NCBI RefSeq assembly: GCF_026230105.1
Contig: NC_079477.1
Location: forward strand, 9,615,001 to 9,679,000
DNA: 64,000 nucleotides
From: Diorhabda sublineata
Taxonomy: Eukaryota; Arthropoda; Insecta; Coleoptera; Chrysomelidae
Reading direction: 5' to 3'
The notes under the pieces were generated by a model that saw only the letters and a list, made by a program, of their open reading frames with translations, had not been told where the DNA came from and ran no database searches. The translations under genes were made by a program, and so were the position numbers. Shown piece by piece: positions 12,391 through 24,599 of the stretch; the first letter of the stretch is position 1, and each line of letters begins with the position of its first letter.

Positions 12391-15300
12391 GTAAGTAATT
12401 CACCTTCCATTTTCTTTTTTTAATGAAAATTATTAGTAAGAACTCGGATTTATGTGAGTTTTCATTGATGATTAGGTTTTATGGTCTGTGTTGGAATTTA
12501 TACAAAGTCGCTTTTATTTGTTAATTTTGTGATATAGTTTAAAAGATGATAATTCATTTCATTTCTCAGTTTTTTATGATTTCATCATGTTAATAACTTA
12601 GTTCTTACTCTTTGAATAATAAGAAGAATGAAAGTAGGAACTTTTATTTACATATAGAAAAAGATAATATTTTACGATATACTTTGCAATAATTGAAGAA
12701 CTAGCTATTCGATTAAATTAACAAAATTACAGGAGGATCCGGAATAAAATAGCCTTGGAATTATTTTTCTAACAATTTTTTACCAGTTTCAAAGCTTAGG
12801 AGAAATGCCGAAATTTTTGACCAAAAACTACGTTGTTATGAATTTTTCAATATTTTTGTAAGGCACCATTTAAAAATTTTGAATTTGTTTCTTGATTTTA
12901 ATAAGGTATAAAATAAGTCATATTTCATTAATATGTATTCATAAATACGATAGATTTTCTTTACAATTAAATGGTAGTGATATTGTAAAACAATTGTGAA
13001 TTTTATAATTGACCGATTTTCATATAGTCCAGTCATTTTAGGTTTTATCTCCGGAAAAATTCCTAGTCTACTAAATTTTTGTATACACTTTTATTATGGT
13101 GTTGTAATTGAGATGTGAAAAATCGACATCAAAATCGTAAGGGTTAAACAAGTTATAAGTAATTATTATATAATAATAATCGTAAGTTACCTAAACTTAC
13201 CTAAAGAAATGAAAACATGTCATAAAAGTAATAAACAGCATACAACAGATATTAAAATCTTTTAAAGTAGAGTGGATTATATTGACAACTTTGGTTTTTC
13301 ATACACAAGACGTAGTATTCTCGTGCAAGAGGTCTAGAAGTGTGTGTAGTTGTAGCACAGGTGTTGGTTCCAACTTTATTCCAATGTTGGGTAATCGGAC
13401 GCGGGTCAAAAAACCCACTTTCCATAGCAAACGTTCGAATGCCAACGTTGGAAGCAAAACAATCGTCGATTGACATGTTCACTACGACCACACGATGTGT
13501 CCAATCATACCAGCGTCCAACGTTGGAAGCAATAGACGCATCGTGTAGTACCAGCTTAAGACAAACACCCAGTCTCGTACTACAAGACTTGTGTTGAGTC
13601 ATCTCAAGGTTGAAATACAGGAATGCGCAAAACGTTTTCGGTTTTAAGATCTGTGAGAGGTCTAAGATGCTAATTTATCAAATTATTAATAGTGGCAGTA
13701 ACTACGAAGGCCGCAAAGATATATTTAAGTTTATTTCGAGATTTATATCGAGCAATGGAATTATGCTTTCTACGTAAGACCAAAAGAAAGATGTTGATTT
13801 CAACCTACGTATTAACTACAAGTACAACTCATAGAACTAGATAGCTAGTGCTATATTCTCAAATATTGTAATAATATTATTGAGTGTCTTAACTTAATGG
13901 GCCGTCCTTTATAAAAAGACTGCCAACTTTCTATTGCAAGTTCCAAAAAGAAGTTTGGATTGCGCGTTATTAAATAATTGAAATAAATTGGTTTCAATAC
14001 CAATGAGCAACGAAAACTCGTGTTAGACGTAAATATTATTCAAACATCATTGGTTAGTATGAGTCAATTTATTGTTATTGGGTCAACATACTTTCTTTCT
14101 CCATATACAGGCCACTCGTACCAAAAAAGAGCACTGGAATTATTATGTGCCTCGAACAAAAATAACGTTAGAAACGTTAGAAAAGTTCAAAACAAAAAAC
14201 GATTCTTCCAACACTTATATTATAGTAGTACTTACTGTTTGTGAAAGTTGTAGGTATGAACGGCGATCGCTTTCAATATATTCGAAAAATGTTTTCTATT
14301 CTCAGCAGAGAAAATTTCACAAATTCGTCAAAATTCATTTGAATCAGGTAGACAAACCATCGGTTATGTTTAAGCACCTATTATAATAGATTGGATTACA
14401 CATTTTAGGTTCTTGTGACAAAGCTTTAAAATCACCCTTGCATTAATTTCTGTCATATTTGTAAGCTTATGTTGGTTCGTTAGAACACTTGTTTTTTGAC
14501 GTCGGTCACTTAGAATAAGTGGAATAGTCAAGATCACAGGACCTCCAGCACGTGGGTCATCTTCTAATCATTCTTGTTTCCTGCGGAACAGCTTAGACCA
14601 ATTTTTAATTATTGTTGAAAATAAAGGACAAAAGTCACCGTTAAAAGATTCTATTCTGTTTTAATTTGTGTTGGTATTAATCCATTTTAAGTGTCTCAAA
14701 TATTTTTTTTCTATTTTGTTAATTACAGTATGTCATTTGCAAATTTTCTGATTTGCTCACATTTTTCAAGATATGATGTCATTCAACTCTCCTTTATCCT
14801 CTCTCACCATGTGTCCACTAGATCAGTCTTATCCCAGCTTCCAGTCCAGCCCTCCTTATATGTCTCATCTATCTTACTTTTGCTTTTTTATTATCTTCTC
14901 TCCATTTTCTCCATCCAGCCCTTCATCTCTTTCTTTACTTGTTCTTCTATTGCAGGCTTATTATACTTTTTGTTTCTATAATAGTACGCATTCATTCCTT
15001 TTTATTTTCAGTATTATTATATCCTTTTTCTTCACGATGGTCATTGTCTCTAGAACGTGTCATGATGAGCCTTATTGTTGTTTTATATATTTCAATTTTT
15101 GTGTTTATTCTTATTATTTTGCTCTTTAACATATCTCTATTTGTACCAAGAGCTCTATTCACTGCTTGTATCTTCTCTCTTACTTCTTCTATTCTATATC
15201 CATCGTTCATTATCGTTATATCTAGGCACATGAATTTCTTCACCACTTAGACTTACATCGTCCAATATTTACCTTGTCCTCTTTCTGCATTCCGAATAAT

Positions 15301-18300
15301 CAGCATTATTTTGTAATTTTCTATAATCGATTATATTTATTGTTTTTCGCCATTGCAGTTACTTCTAACTTTTTTTCATAAAAAGTAGCTTGTTATATAA
15401 GATATTCTTATATTCAATTTAAGTTTTGTAAAGTGATAAGTACTTCATACTAGTGTAACTGGTAAAAATTATTGTTCATCCAAAGCAAATTATTTAAGGT
15501 AATTTCTAATAGTTGCACTCATTACTACTTAACCTTCAGATTAGATTTCTGTTGTTGATGAGAAATTGACTTATCGATACAAAGGTCATGTGAATGGTAA
15601 CAAACAACTTACATTACATTTTTAGATCATCTATTATTATTGATATAATAATTGGGTTTCTCATGCGCAGATTATTATACAAAGCATTACAATTTGATTA
15701 GTGATAAATGATTAAAATGAAACAGTGAGTAGACTGAAGTTGAAAAAGATTCTAATGAAGAATAATTTGGATAAACAGGTGTCCGTATTTTCTCCACTTA
15801 TATGTCAAATAAGTATCAATACCATATTCAATAGCTTCTACTTTGAACTATTCTAATGAACCTTTATAAGAGTGCTTCAAAAAAAACTCACTAAAGATTA
15901 GCCCTATAACTCAATTGTAAGGGGTCGCATTTGATTACCATAAGAAAATTTATTTCCTCTTTTACTAAAAATAAATTTTATATTCTCAAAGATGGGTTTT
16001 CGAACTTATGAAAAACTCTACAATAATGTATGATTTCCATGTCACAAAGACTAGTGACAGCCATTAAGAAAATTAGTAAATTTTGAAATTTGTAGAAATA
16101 TCTTATGATATTCATTTCTTGTATAATTTCTTAAAATTTTCACCCGATTATTCAGTTTGAAAATGGTTGTCAGGACGTAGTATATGTAGCAGCACTCACG
16201 ATAATAAAATAATTCAATTATATGTATGATTACAAGTAATCATGGATTATAATTTTTTAATATATTATATTTGAGATGGTAAGAGTAAATGTAAAGGTCT
16301 TCTTGTCTACTACTAGGCGTTCTCTATCAATTAGGCGGCCATGTTTTGTTCGCATGATACATGATCATCTCAAGCTAACACAACTTGGGAAACCTTAATC
16401 GAGCAGTCGATTCTGAGAATATGTTTCCAAGAAACAAGTACAGATTTTTCGGATACAAAATTGTAAACAAAACTGGGACATAATGAAATGGTTATCAAAA
16501 AATGTCAGAAAATGCGATATATAGGATCATACGTACTATTTTGGGAAAAAAGTAAGTGAATATTTCCCAAAAATAATTTATTCGCCTCACTTTTCTACAT
16601 TTCTGCCGTAAATATCAAGGCGTGGGACCGGTTTTTTGCGTCTTTAAGTGTATGTCCATTTGTTCCTAGACAAAAGAAATGATTAGGTTTTGAGTTCGAT
16701 TTGCCGTAGAGTTTATATTAAAGATAGACAGAGCGTCACGTAAGTTGAATTGTATCATTGGAATAGAGACAAAGAGTATCCTTCACTACTCTCTATTTTT
16801 ATTTAATAGCTTCTGAATAGTGTTTTATGCATTGAGTTTCTATCAAAGATTCGGTAAAAATAGAGTAGGGAATGTTGTGTTGAAGTTTTTTCCTAATATA
16901 TCAGGAATTCGGAACAACTTGAACAAGCTCCCATATCTCGATCTCTCCATCTTTAATATATCAATGATTTGGGCAGATATTATCGTGAAGCAAAACGACA
17001 CCAGCATGGGAATTCTTCAATTAATAACGAAATCGTGATTAGTCTGTTCTCTTTTTGAATCAAGTCATCTGTAATTATCAAAGGTCACCTACTTTATCTC
17101 TTTTATGAATGTTTAAAGGCTCATTTTCGCATCATTCCTGCAAAGTCCATAGCTTTAAAGGTTTAATACTGAGAAAACGTATTCAAGCAAGTAGTTCGCA
17201 ATCGGATAAATTCTTAATAGGTGGCGCCATTTTAATGTAATGTGAACATATGTAGAGTTGTAAGGATGGTTCCGTGATGGCGTTTCTACTGTTCCGCATG
17301 AGCTAAGCGGCAACTACAGGTTTGAAGCGACGTAATTTACTTTAAAAACACGCCTTGTAGTATAAAAATATGTTGTTTACGGTCTGTATTATTGAATTTA
17401 CATTTCTGATAAGGCCTTCTAGTTTCCTTTTGATGATGATGTTATATTAATACTTTTGTTCTTCTTATCCGTATCATCCGATTGTATAGTCTGATAAACT
17501 AATAAATAATATGTCGATCTTAATGCCAGGTACTTAAAGTTTATTACGATAATACCCACAGCCCACAGTATTTCTTATTCAATACATAAATACTTAATTT
17601 CTATATATACACAGTAGTAATTCTAGGAACAACAAAAATACCTTTTTCCATTAATCATGGTAGTGTATTTAATTTTTTTATTGTTTTGTCGAAATACGTA
17701 GATCGAAAGTGTGTTGTAATCATTTTTTTTTGTTTTTAAGTATATTTTGTGAATAACATATTTAGTTTCAAAATTATTTGTTCTCTTCTTCCCATACATA
17801 CATACAAATAATGATATAAAAATTAGTTTTCGATTATTCATTTTATAACGATAATCCTAAACATATGACATAGGTAAATGTATTTGTGCAAAAAATTCAT
17901 TAGCACGGGAATATTATAGTGTTTATTTGAACTATTATGGCTAAAGTGACCTTTTCAAATCAACATGGAATATTAGGAACTGAAGATACATCTTAAGGTT
18001 AAAGAGGATTTGGGGTGTTCATGTACATAAAAATAATTGTGTCGCAAATTTGCGGTTACATTAACAAACTAACAAACAACGGAGAAAAAATAAGGAAAGA
18101 CTGTAATAAACAGTTACATTTGTTACAAATAAAATCAAATATTTATAATTGGCTTGGACTTTATTGCTCTTCCAAAATATTCTCCATTAAGATTAATACA
18201 CTTTTGCATGCGTTTGAACCATTTTCTCGAATTTAAGTATCTCCAAAATATGTGATTTGAACGCTGACTCAGGTGTAGAAAAACGTTCACCTCGCAATTT

Positions 18301-21300
18301 ATTTTTGATCTGCAGAAATAAGAAGAAATCGTTGGGTGAGAGATGTGTGAAAGCTCGTTTTGTCATGATGGAGAATCATTCGTCTTTTCGATTGGTTACC
18401 TTGATTTTTTCGAGAGCTTCCGGCAAACGAATGATGGTGTACAATTCGAAATTGACCGTTCTACGTTGCTCTAATAGAACGGAGGCAATATGCTCACTTA
18501 TTCTAAAAAAACAGGCGACCATTCGTGTACGAACAGCTTTTGTTGGATTTAGCTCGTCTTAAAAGACTTATACTGTCGATTGTTGTTTAGTTCCGGGTTC
18601 ATATGCATATATCCATGATTCGTCGCCTAGCAAGAGCTTATAGACGTTTTTTGAAGCACCGTATCCAACGCAAACAAATCTTTTTGATAGCCAAATGTTC
18701 ATGCAATAAATAAAATATTTACATTTTAATCCAGTTTTTTTACCAAGATGAATATTTTAAGTATCTGTGAACAACTCAAACAGAACTCATATGACAACAC
18801 GTTCTGAGTAAGTTCACCATTAAAAATGTCAAATTTTATAATACCAATGTATAATATAATATAATAATAATATAGTATATAGTATATAATATATAATATA
18901 GTATAATAATAAGATTTGACTTATTCACACCAGTGTTGCCATATCTTAAAACTTGATTAGCAACCCTCATATTTATATATTCACCATAAACTGATAAAAT
19001 GGAAGTTTTTGGAAGTTACATGAATGGATTATGCACTTTGTGTTATTTATAAATGAAATCATAATACGATGCAACAAATATTGAAGGAAATTACTAGATC
19101 AGTATGTATGCTAATGAACTGAACATAAAACTTTAAATAGCTTGGAATAAACTAACGTGACATGTAAGTGCCACAAGAATTGACCGAACTAAATTAACCA
19201 AAAAAATCTGATGATAAAACCAAGCCTTCTCTCAAAAAATTAGATGTGAACTGGAAAAAATATTAGAACAAACCAAAGTTGAGTGAGAAAGTGACACAAA
19301 GGTTTCCAAAGTCCGAATTGAAGACTTATTAAATGATGCTATTATATAGTGTGACTGTAACTGAAAGGGATTATAGGTATATAGTAAAATTCTGAAAACT
19401 GATGAAACGATCGACTCACTACTATACCGTTACTAATTACCCAGATTGCAAGAAGAAACTCAAAAGAATCGCCAAAAGACGGTTGATAAGAAAAACGTTG
19501 TGTTCCAACAAGCCACAAGGTCATACATATATATGTATATAGTTGATTCTCCAAAATGAATTGAATTGATTTTGATTTTAATTGACCCGCCGTATATTCC
19601 GGATATTGCACCATCTGACTATCATTAGTTTCGGTTTTAGCAAACCAAAGACGTCTGAATTTATGTCGCCAAGTTTTGTGAACAGAAGTTCTATTTATAA
19701 ACATTGACTTTTAATGAAAAAAGAAGTCATACAAAAATTAAGTGTGAATTTTTAAACGACCCTATATATTCAGTGAGTCATCTGTATATATGTATGGTTT
19801 TTAGCGGACAATTTTTTTTATTATAACCATATAAACATCAATTACAGCGACTATATAAAATTAATATCATACTGGACATACCAAACACGTTCCCAATAGT
19901 AAATGGAGTACTATTCACAATATTTTTGACTTACTGCCATAAAAAGAACTCAATCAAGTCAGAACTGTGGATCTGGGTGGTCAACTGCATGGACCTCCTT
20001 CTCTCATCCACCTATTTGGAAATTTTCTATTTAGGTAATTTCTTACAGCCACTTCTTTGCTCTAATATTTGGAGGAATATCTAGAAACTATCTTCCTTTC
20101 AAATGACCATTGAAAAACTGATTACGTGATTCTCTACAACCTCACCAAACACATTTGTAGTCAATCGATTCTAACGATTACACAATATGGTAAAAGTGCC
20201 TATTTGCAATGTTATAAGAACTCATAAGCGAAAGTCCATTCTGTGGTCATCGCTGTATAAATATTTTCTTGCTGCAGTGTATCACCTGTTGTCACTATCG
20301 CATTGGATAGGTTAATGTTATATGTTTCACACCCAGGGGTTGTTCAGGGTGACTAACTTAAAGGCAAGGTAGACCACAGTGCAGGTAGGAACAGGTTTCT
20401 TTGTTTCAGTAATAAAAGAGACGAAACTAACTAGGTGCAACCTTTAATAAGTTTTAATAGAATGTTGAAGACAGTCACCTTATTTAATGCCAGTAAGCTC
20501 ATTAAGTTAAATGGAGGTAAGAAATCGATTTTTATTAGGTTCTCATACATTACCTCTCTATGCTGCATATACCTATTACATTCAAAAAAATGTGTTCCAA
20601 ATCGCATATACGGTTACAACTACCGCACTAGTTGGAATCCACTATATTTATTTTATAAACGTGTATAGTAAAAAAGCCCATAAGCAAAAGCCTATTATGT
20701 GGTAAATAAGAATATGATAGGGATGAAAATTCCGAGAAATCCATGATTAATTTATACCTGTATGTCTGGCAATATTTCTGCTGCTTTTATATTCAACTAC
20801 TGATCCTAATACCAATAATTCATCGTCTTCGTCGGCGGTAACTGTTATGGTTTTCTTTTGCTTCGTGTAAGCAATATTATGTGTATCCCGAAACTTTACC
20901 AGTACGATTTCGAAAATCATCTTTTGTGGATGGCCCCGTTCAGGATATTTTTGTGCATTTATCCTTGACCTTTACGGTCAAGGTCGCGTATGGTTCAACT
21001 AATGTCAATTTATTATTGAAGAGAATATTTATCTTTTAAAAAATATTTGGCACATCATGATTTGAAAACGGAAAACATTACTAAAGAGAAAAATACAAAT
21101 AGAGACATTGTAAATATAGTTGACCCACCATGTACATAAATAAATTTTGTGATTGTGATATTATAAAAAATATGTTTTTTTTTCATGTTTTTTTTATTAA
21201 AATATTTATAAATATATCTAAAGTTAAAGTAGTACTGTTACATTAATATTGAATCATTATTATATTATCCATTATTGATTATATTTTTTTAGAGTGAAAT

Positions 21301-21470
21301 TTCGCTATGAAGTAGATGTTAAAGAATTCCAGAGAAGTGAACATGAATTCGAAGACCAGTTTTGTCCACAGCCAGAATCCACAGTAATGTCTACGAGTAT
21401 GAGTGTTATGATATGCATAACTGTGACAGTTTTACTACCATGGTTCCTGTTTGCAGAAAGAGGATTTTGA
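12290..21470 (+). CDS. Tail-anchored 92-residue membrane protein, two coding exons, family unknown
   Basis: Exon 12290-12390 (33 codons plus AG) joins exon 21293-21470 (A plus 58 codons and TGA), completing an Arg codon across an 8,902-bp intron. The donor is CCAG|gtaagt and the acceptor ATTTTTTTAG. The product starts MEVEQFSLKEPEWILDRKDS, is charged and soluble to about residue 68, then has one hydrophobic segment (about 69-88, ending TVLLPWFLF) and a four-residue tail (ERGF). This is the layout of a tail-anchored protein facing the cytosol. Residues 34-37 read RVKF, which fits the RVxF docking motif for protein phosphatase 1; that role is inference only. I chose the start because it is the first ATG in frame after a stop at 12182. 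The intron is full of transposon remnants. I do not recognise the family. The clean splice sites, phase agreement and conserved-looking sequence argue that it is real. Confidence 0.75.
13282..13605. repeat. GC-rich foldback repeat (probable non-autonomous element)
   Basis: A stretch of clearly higher G+C than its surroundings with internal symmetry. The 16-base motif CCAACGTTGGAAGCAA occurs at about 13443 and 13518. CACACGATGTGTC and GACGCATCGTG form a hairpin at about 13484-13548. The outer parts are weakly inverted (CACAAGACGTAGTA against TACTACAAGACTTGTG). It is open in several frames on both strands, which fits compositional bias better than coding. It lies inside the intron of the tail-anchored gene. 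Confidence 0.5.
13606..14750. other. Intron sequence, no feature recognised
   Basis: Part of the long intron. A 104-codon open frame at 14072-14386 and a partly overlapping one at 14020-14244 have no recognisable domain. Confidence 0.4.
14760..15370 (-). mobile_element. RTE-type LINE reverse transcriptase 3' fragment
   Basis: On the - strand, 15246-15056 reads VKKFMCLDITI, IEEVREKIQAVNRALGTNRD and MLKSKIIRINTKIEIYKTTI followed by RLIMT. This matches the RTE pattern KFKYLGS.I..D...EEI..RI..GNRAY......LKSK..S..TK..IYKTLIRPV.TYG. Further 3' (about 14780-14860) a degenerate SGHMVRED-like stretch recalls the WFGHV.RM motif. Stops and frameshifts throughout; dead. Confidence 0.78.
15371..16870. 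other. Intron sequence, no feature recognised
   Basis: AT-rich, no supported gene or repeat. Confidence 0.4.
16870..17045 (-). pseudogene. Mariner transposase remnant
   Basis: On the - strand a frame reads SHAGVVLLHDNICPNH followed by diverged sequence (EIWELVQVVP). It fits the mariner catalytic region AGVVLLHDNARPHTA...LGWEVLEHPP. It is very short and carries stops. Confidence 0.5.
17046..18135. other. Intron sequence, no feature recognised
   Basis: AT-rich, with no supported gene. Some pieces next to the 16.9-17.0 kb mariner remnant may be more of the same element, too diverged to read. Confidence 0.3.
18140..18720 (-). pseudogene. Mariner-family transposase, C-terminal two thirds, decayed
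   Basis: Read on the - strand in order: GDESWIYAYEPGTKQQSTV (first catalytic Asp region), TRMVACFFRISEHIASVLLE, QRRTVNFELYTI and NDFFLFLQIKNKLRGERF, then a tail with KMVQTHAK. This is the normal order of a mariner/SETMAR-type transposase. The HDNA segment with the second Asp is damaged. Several frameshifts; dead copy in the intron of the tail-anchored gene. Confidence 0.82.
18721..19929. other. Intron sequence with an AT-only tract
   Basis: 18842-18912 is almost pure A/T (TAATATAATA-type) low-complexity sequence. A CAGTGTTGCCA motif at about 18931 resembles a hAT end but has no partner. A 120-codon - strand open frame (19704-19342) has no recognisable domain. Confidence 0.4.
19930..20060 (-). 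pseudogene. Short DDE transposase remnant
   Basis: On the - strand a frame gives GGPCS-stop-PPRSTVLT-stop-LSSF, matching the insect transposase block RGGPVAWPPRSPDLTPLDFF around the third acidic residue. Only about 25 codons are recognisable. Confidence 0.4.
20061..21290. other. Intron sequence, no gene recognised
   Basis: Holds one perfect hairpin (20963-20983, listed separately). Open frames at 20435-20668 and 20511-20705 show no domain. Confidence 0.4.
20963..20983. repeat. Perfect 8-bp hairpin CCTTGACC-TTTAC-GGTCAAGG
   Basis: The arms are exact. They contain inverted nuclear-receptor half-site cores (TGACC and GGTCA), and the right arm extends into TCAAGGTCG, a FTZ-F1/ERR-like monomer site. 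A regulatory role is inference only. Confidence 0.35.
21293..21470 (+). CDS. Last coding exon of the tail-anchored protein gene
   Basis: Follows acceptor TTTTTTTAG. Only the AG at 21291-21292 keeps the frame; the next possible AG would lead to an early stop. It encodes VKFRYEVDVKEF, an acidic stretch (RSEHEFEDQ), a Ser/Thr/Met-rich linker and the C-terminal membrane segment, then TGA at 21468-21470. Confidence 0.75.
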
Positions 21471-22530
21471 TAAGTTACCCGTTAGATACACAGAAATATT
21501 ATTTGTTGTCAAATCGGTGATTTTAGAAGATGAGTTCTTGTACCAAAGTAATGGAATATGAAATCGATTAATATTTAGTATTTTAATGTTGTGGTTAATT
21601 TTTCTAAAACTATAACTGGAAATCTATTTATGGACGATAACTTTTATTTTAATTTGGTTCCTTATGTTATCGCTTATCACATTAGAATGGCTAATCAGAG
21701 ATTTAGAGAAGTTTCTATAAAACAAATGAAAAATATAATGAAATCAAACCCAACAAAATTTTGAAAATTTTTTTTTTTAAATGTGAAACTTCCAATTTAC
21801 TTATCTTGCATCTACTGCACTAATTGCTATAATAATGACCTATCTATTAGAAAATATCGAAAAATAGTTTCTCAAACCGTTTTTACCTATGCGATAGGAT
21901 ATAGAAAATGACACAGATTTTGCCAATATATCATATAAACAATTTTATTGTATTACGAGAACTATGGAAATGGAGTTTACATTGACCTTCTTGCAAATTT
22001 TAAGTCTTCTGGTGGAAAATAAAAATTATTACCAAAAACTTATGGCTATAACTTCATCACATTTATACTTATCTGATTAAGCCTAGCGCTTCAGCTGGTA
22101 CTTTAGTTGGACTAAAATCATATCACTAAAATATATGTTCAGCCATGGCCCGAATTTTTTGAAGATTGTTTCCAAATGAAAACATTTTTCTATTAAGCGT
22201 CAATATTTTTGCTAAATTTATACCAAGAATACAACGCATCAATTATTCCTTGCTGGTTATTTTACATACATTCTTGTGATTGAAAAATTATAACCACTAA
22301 ATCTGAATTTGCATATTTTAACAATTTCGAGTTTTTCTCATAAACATATATTGAGTAATAATTTTTTCACAAATAGATAACATATATTTGCTCTAGGTTG
22401 TTCAAAGTTTATATTTAAAGGATTAATAGTGTATCATCATATTGCTATATGAATAATTTCAGAATACCAAGCAAAAACTATTATAAATAACTAATGTCGC
22501 ATTTGTTGAATTAAATAAAGGTGCATTCTA
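21471..22530. other. 3' UTR and downstream flank of the tail-anchored gene
   Basis: AT-rich, no further coding sequence recognised. Confidence 0.4.
22018..22023 (+). terminator. Candidate poly(A) signal for the tail-anchored protein gene
   Basis: The first AATAAA after the stop at 21470, about 550 bases downstream. Use in vivo is not shown by sequence alone. Confidence 0.25.
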
Positions 22531-22539
22531 ACATAACCT

Positions 22540-22760
22540 TATTGTATCGTGAAATCAATTTTTGTCATCCACTGTGGTATAACTATATCGCCTGTGAATG
22601 CAACCAGCGTGTCAGAGCTCTTCGGCGTTGACACATCACTCACCTGAGTACAGGAATTTCTTGAGGTGAGAAAACGTGAAAATTTCTGGGAGCAAGATCC
22701 GTGCTGTTGGTAGATCACCAAACAACTCTCATCCAAATGTAGGAAAAACAGTTGTTATGC
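22540..22760 (-). pseudogene. Mariner transposase C-terminal remnant
   Basis: On the - strand a frame reads ELFGDLPTARILLPEIFTFS followed by HLKKFLYSGE and VNAEEL. It resembles the mariner C-terminal block HPPYSPDLAPSDFHLFPHLKKFLSG..F.NDEEV. The catalytic motif is degraded. Confidence 0.5.
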
Positions 22761-24595
22761 GATGAGACGTATGAACACTGACATTTTCATGATAAGCACA
22801 ACACCAGCGTTTACTGTTTCACCATGGGAAAGAATGGTTGCAAGTTCGAGATTTTGTATTAATTACAATTAACTGACCATCATTCGTGCATGATATGTTG
22901 CTTCCTCTATTCTAAGCATGTTATTTTACTACTTGGTCAGCATCCCCTAATGAGTAGCATGGCTGATCTATCTTGTTTTACTGATTTTTTCAGTCCTCAT
23001 CTCATTAAAAATAAGTTTTAGAATAATAAATTACATCATCTAGGCACCAGTTATATTTTTTAATTTCAGATTTGTTTTCATAATATCATTATTTGATATA
23101 CGTAACTGTTTTACCTTGAATTGTTAATAACTAAATCATATCTAATAACGTCACTTACTCGTAATATCTACCAACACAAAATTAAAAAAAGCTTTTTAAA
23201 ATTCAAAACATTCTAATTGTCTACATTATATGAAATAAATAACTTTATAACGATTTTACGAATAAAAATGGCGATTAAATTGCCATAATAATTTTTTTCT
23301 AATTTAGAGAACAATGTGAACATTATTATTTGGTTTTCGGTTACTAATAAACGGAAATATTTATTAGAATACGTGAATACTATAATCCAATGTTTCGAAT
23401 ATTTGATGTCAAACTTTTAATATAACGTAAACATTTGATTAAAATTAGCACAGTGAACTCAAAGTTCTCTCTGAAATTAGTAGTAAGAAGTAATTTTTAT
23501 TTTCTATGCTGGAAGCAAAAATCAAGCGTAGTTTCTATTTTGAGACATATAATTCTATAATCTATAAATAAAAGAAATGTTTACGTTCATTTTATTGATT
23601 AGATATAAAATGACAATTGGAAGCGATACTAAAATAATATATTTATTACACAATACGAGGAGTAATAAATGATAAAGTGTATTCTTTTATTGAAAACAAA
23701 GCATAAGTAGGAACAGATTTTTTCGTTGTTTTCATGCTTTGAAGAATTTCTGGAAGGATTCTTTATAAGTGCCTTTCATATATTATATCCCGGATCTCTC
23801 CATACTAGAAATAGATTTAAAACGTTATCTTTCGAATAAATTTTTTAATTTTGTCACATAGTATTAAATCTGATAAGTGGGGCAGATGTAGATACAAAAT
23901 TCGCGAATCAGAAACCACGCGTGTCTGGTCGGTTGTCATATCAAATAAGAAAACTGTTTGCCGTCTTTATGTATAAGCCCAGGCCTAGGACCCCTTAAGG
24001 ACCAAATAATAGAAAAAAAAATAAATGATTGAAATAAATTTCTTTATAAAATAGATAAGGTTACTATGAAATAAAAGAAATCGTAGTGAAAAAAATTATC
24101 ATGTATTTTACTATAATGTTTTTCAATTTTTTTCTTGAATATTTTTTGGCAAAAACATTAAAACAAATTTTATCTAAAACATCAGATTCAATGTATCAAT
24201 AAAAAATTGTTTCGATACAAAGACATTGCATAAATTTCATTTTTTAGTTAGTTTTTAGTTAATAAAGCTGTAAGAATTTATTTGTTTCTTTAAGATTATG
24301 TAATGTTGTATACTGACAACCTTTTTTTAGAAAATGGCCCCACTATATGTTAGGCCTAGGGTCCTTTCGCCTTGACGTCGAAAAGTCAATGTTACAACAA
24401 CGAATATGTTTGAACACAGAGAGCTTTTAATATTTCATAGCGCTTTTTTCTAACTTTAAACAATGTGTTTGCGTTGTTCAAGATCCATATTTGTCACTTT
24501 TCACTTCTTGTAGCATAAGTGATCAATTCATTGTATTTTATTACGCATACGCCATTATTAAATGTTATTGAGAATTGATAATTTCTATTTCTATC
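22761..24595. other. Intergenic, no gene recognised
   Basis: AT-rich. Two AGGCCTAGG boxes (23981 and 24352) are the only notable pattern. Confidence 0.4.
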
Positions 24596-24599
24596 ATCC

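Noticed and set aside
14691..15250. Three + strand frames rich in Ser/Phe/Leu
   Set aside because: Pyrimidine-rich shadows of the antisense RTE fragment on the - strand.
18842..18912. AT-only tract considered as a replication or matrix-attachment feature
   Set aside because: Low-complexity AT tracts are common in this window, and nothing else supports a function.
18931..18945. CAGTGTTGCCA, a hAT/P-like end motif
   Set aside because: No partner end and no transposase next to it in the right orientation.
23981..24360. Two AGGCCTAGG boxes 371 bp apart, considered as ends of a small element
   Set aside because: AGGCCT is itself palindromic and similarity stops a few bases outside it, so orientation and ends cannot be argued.
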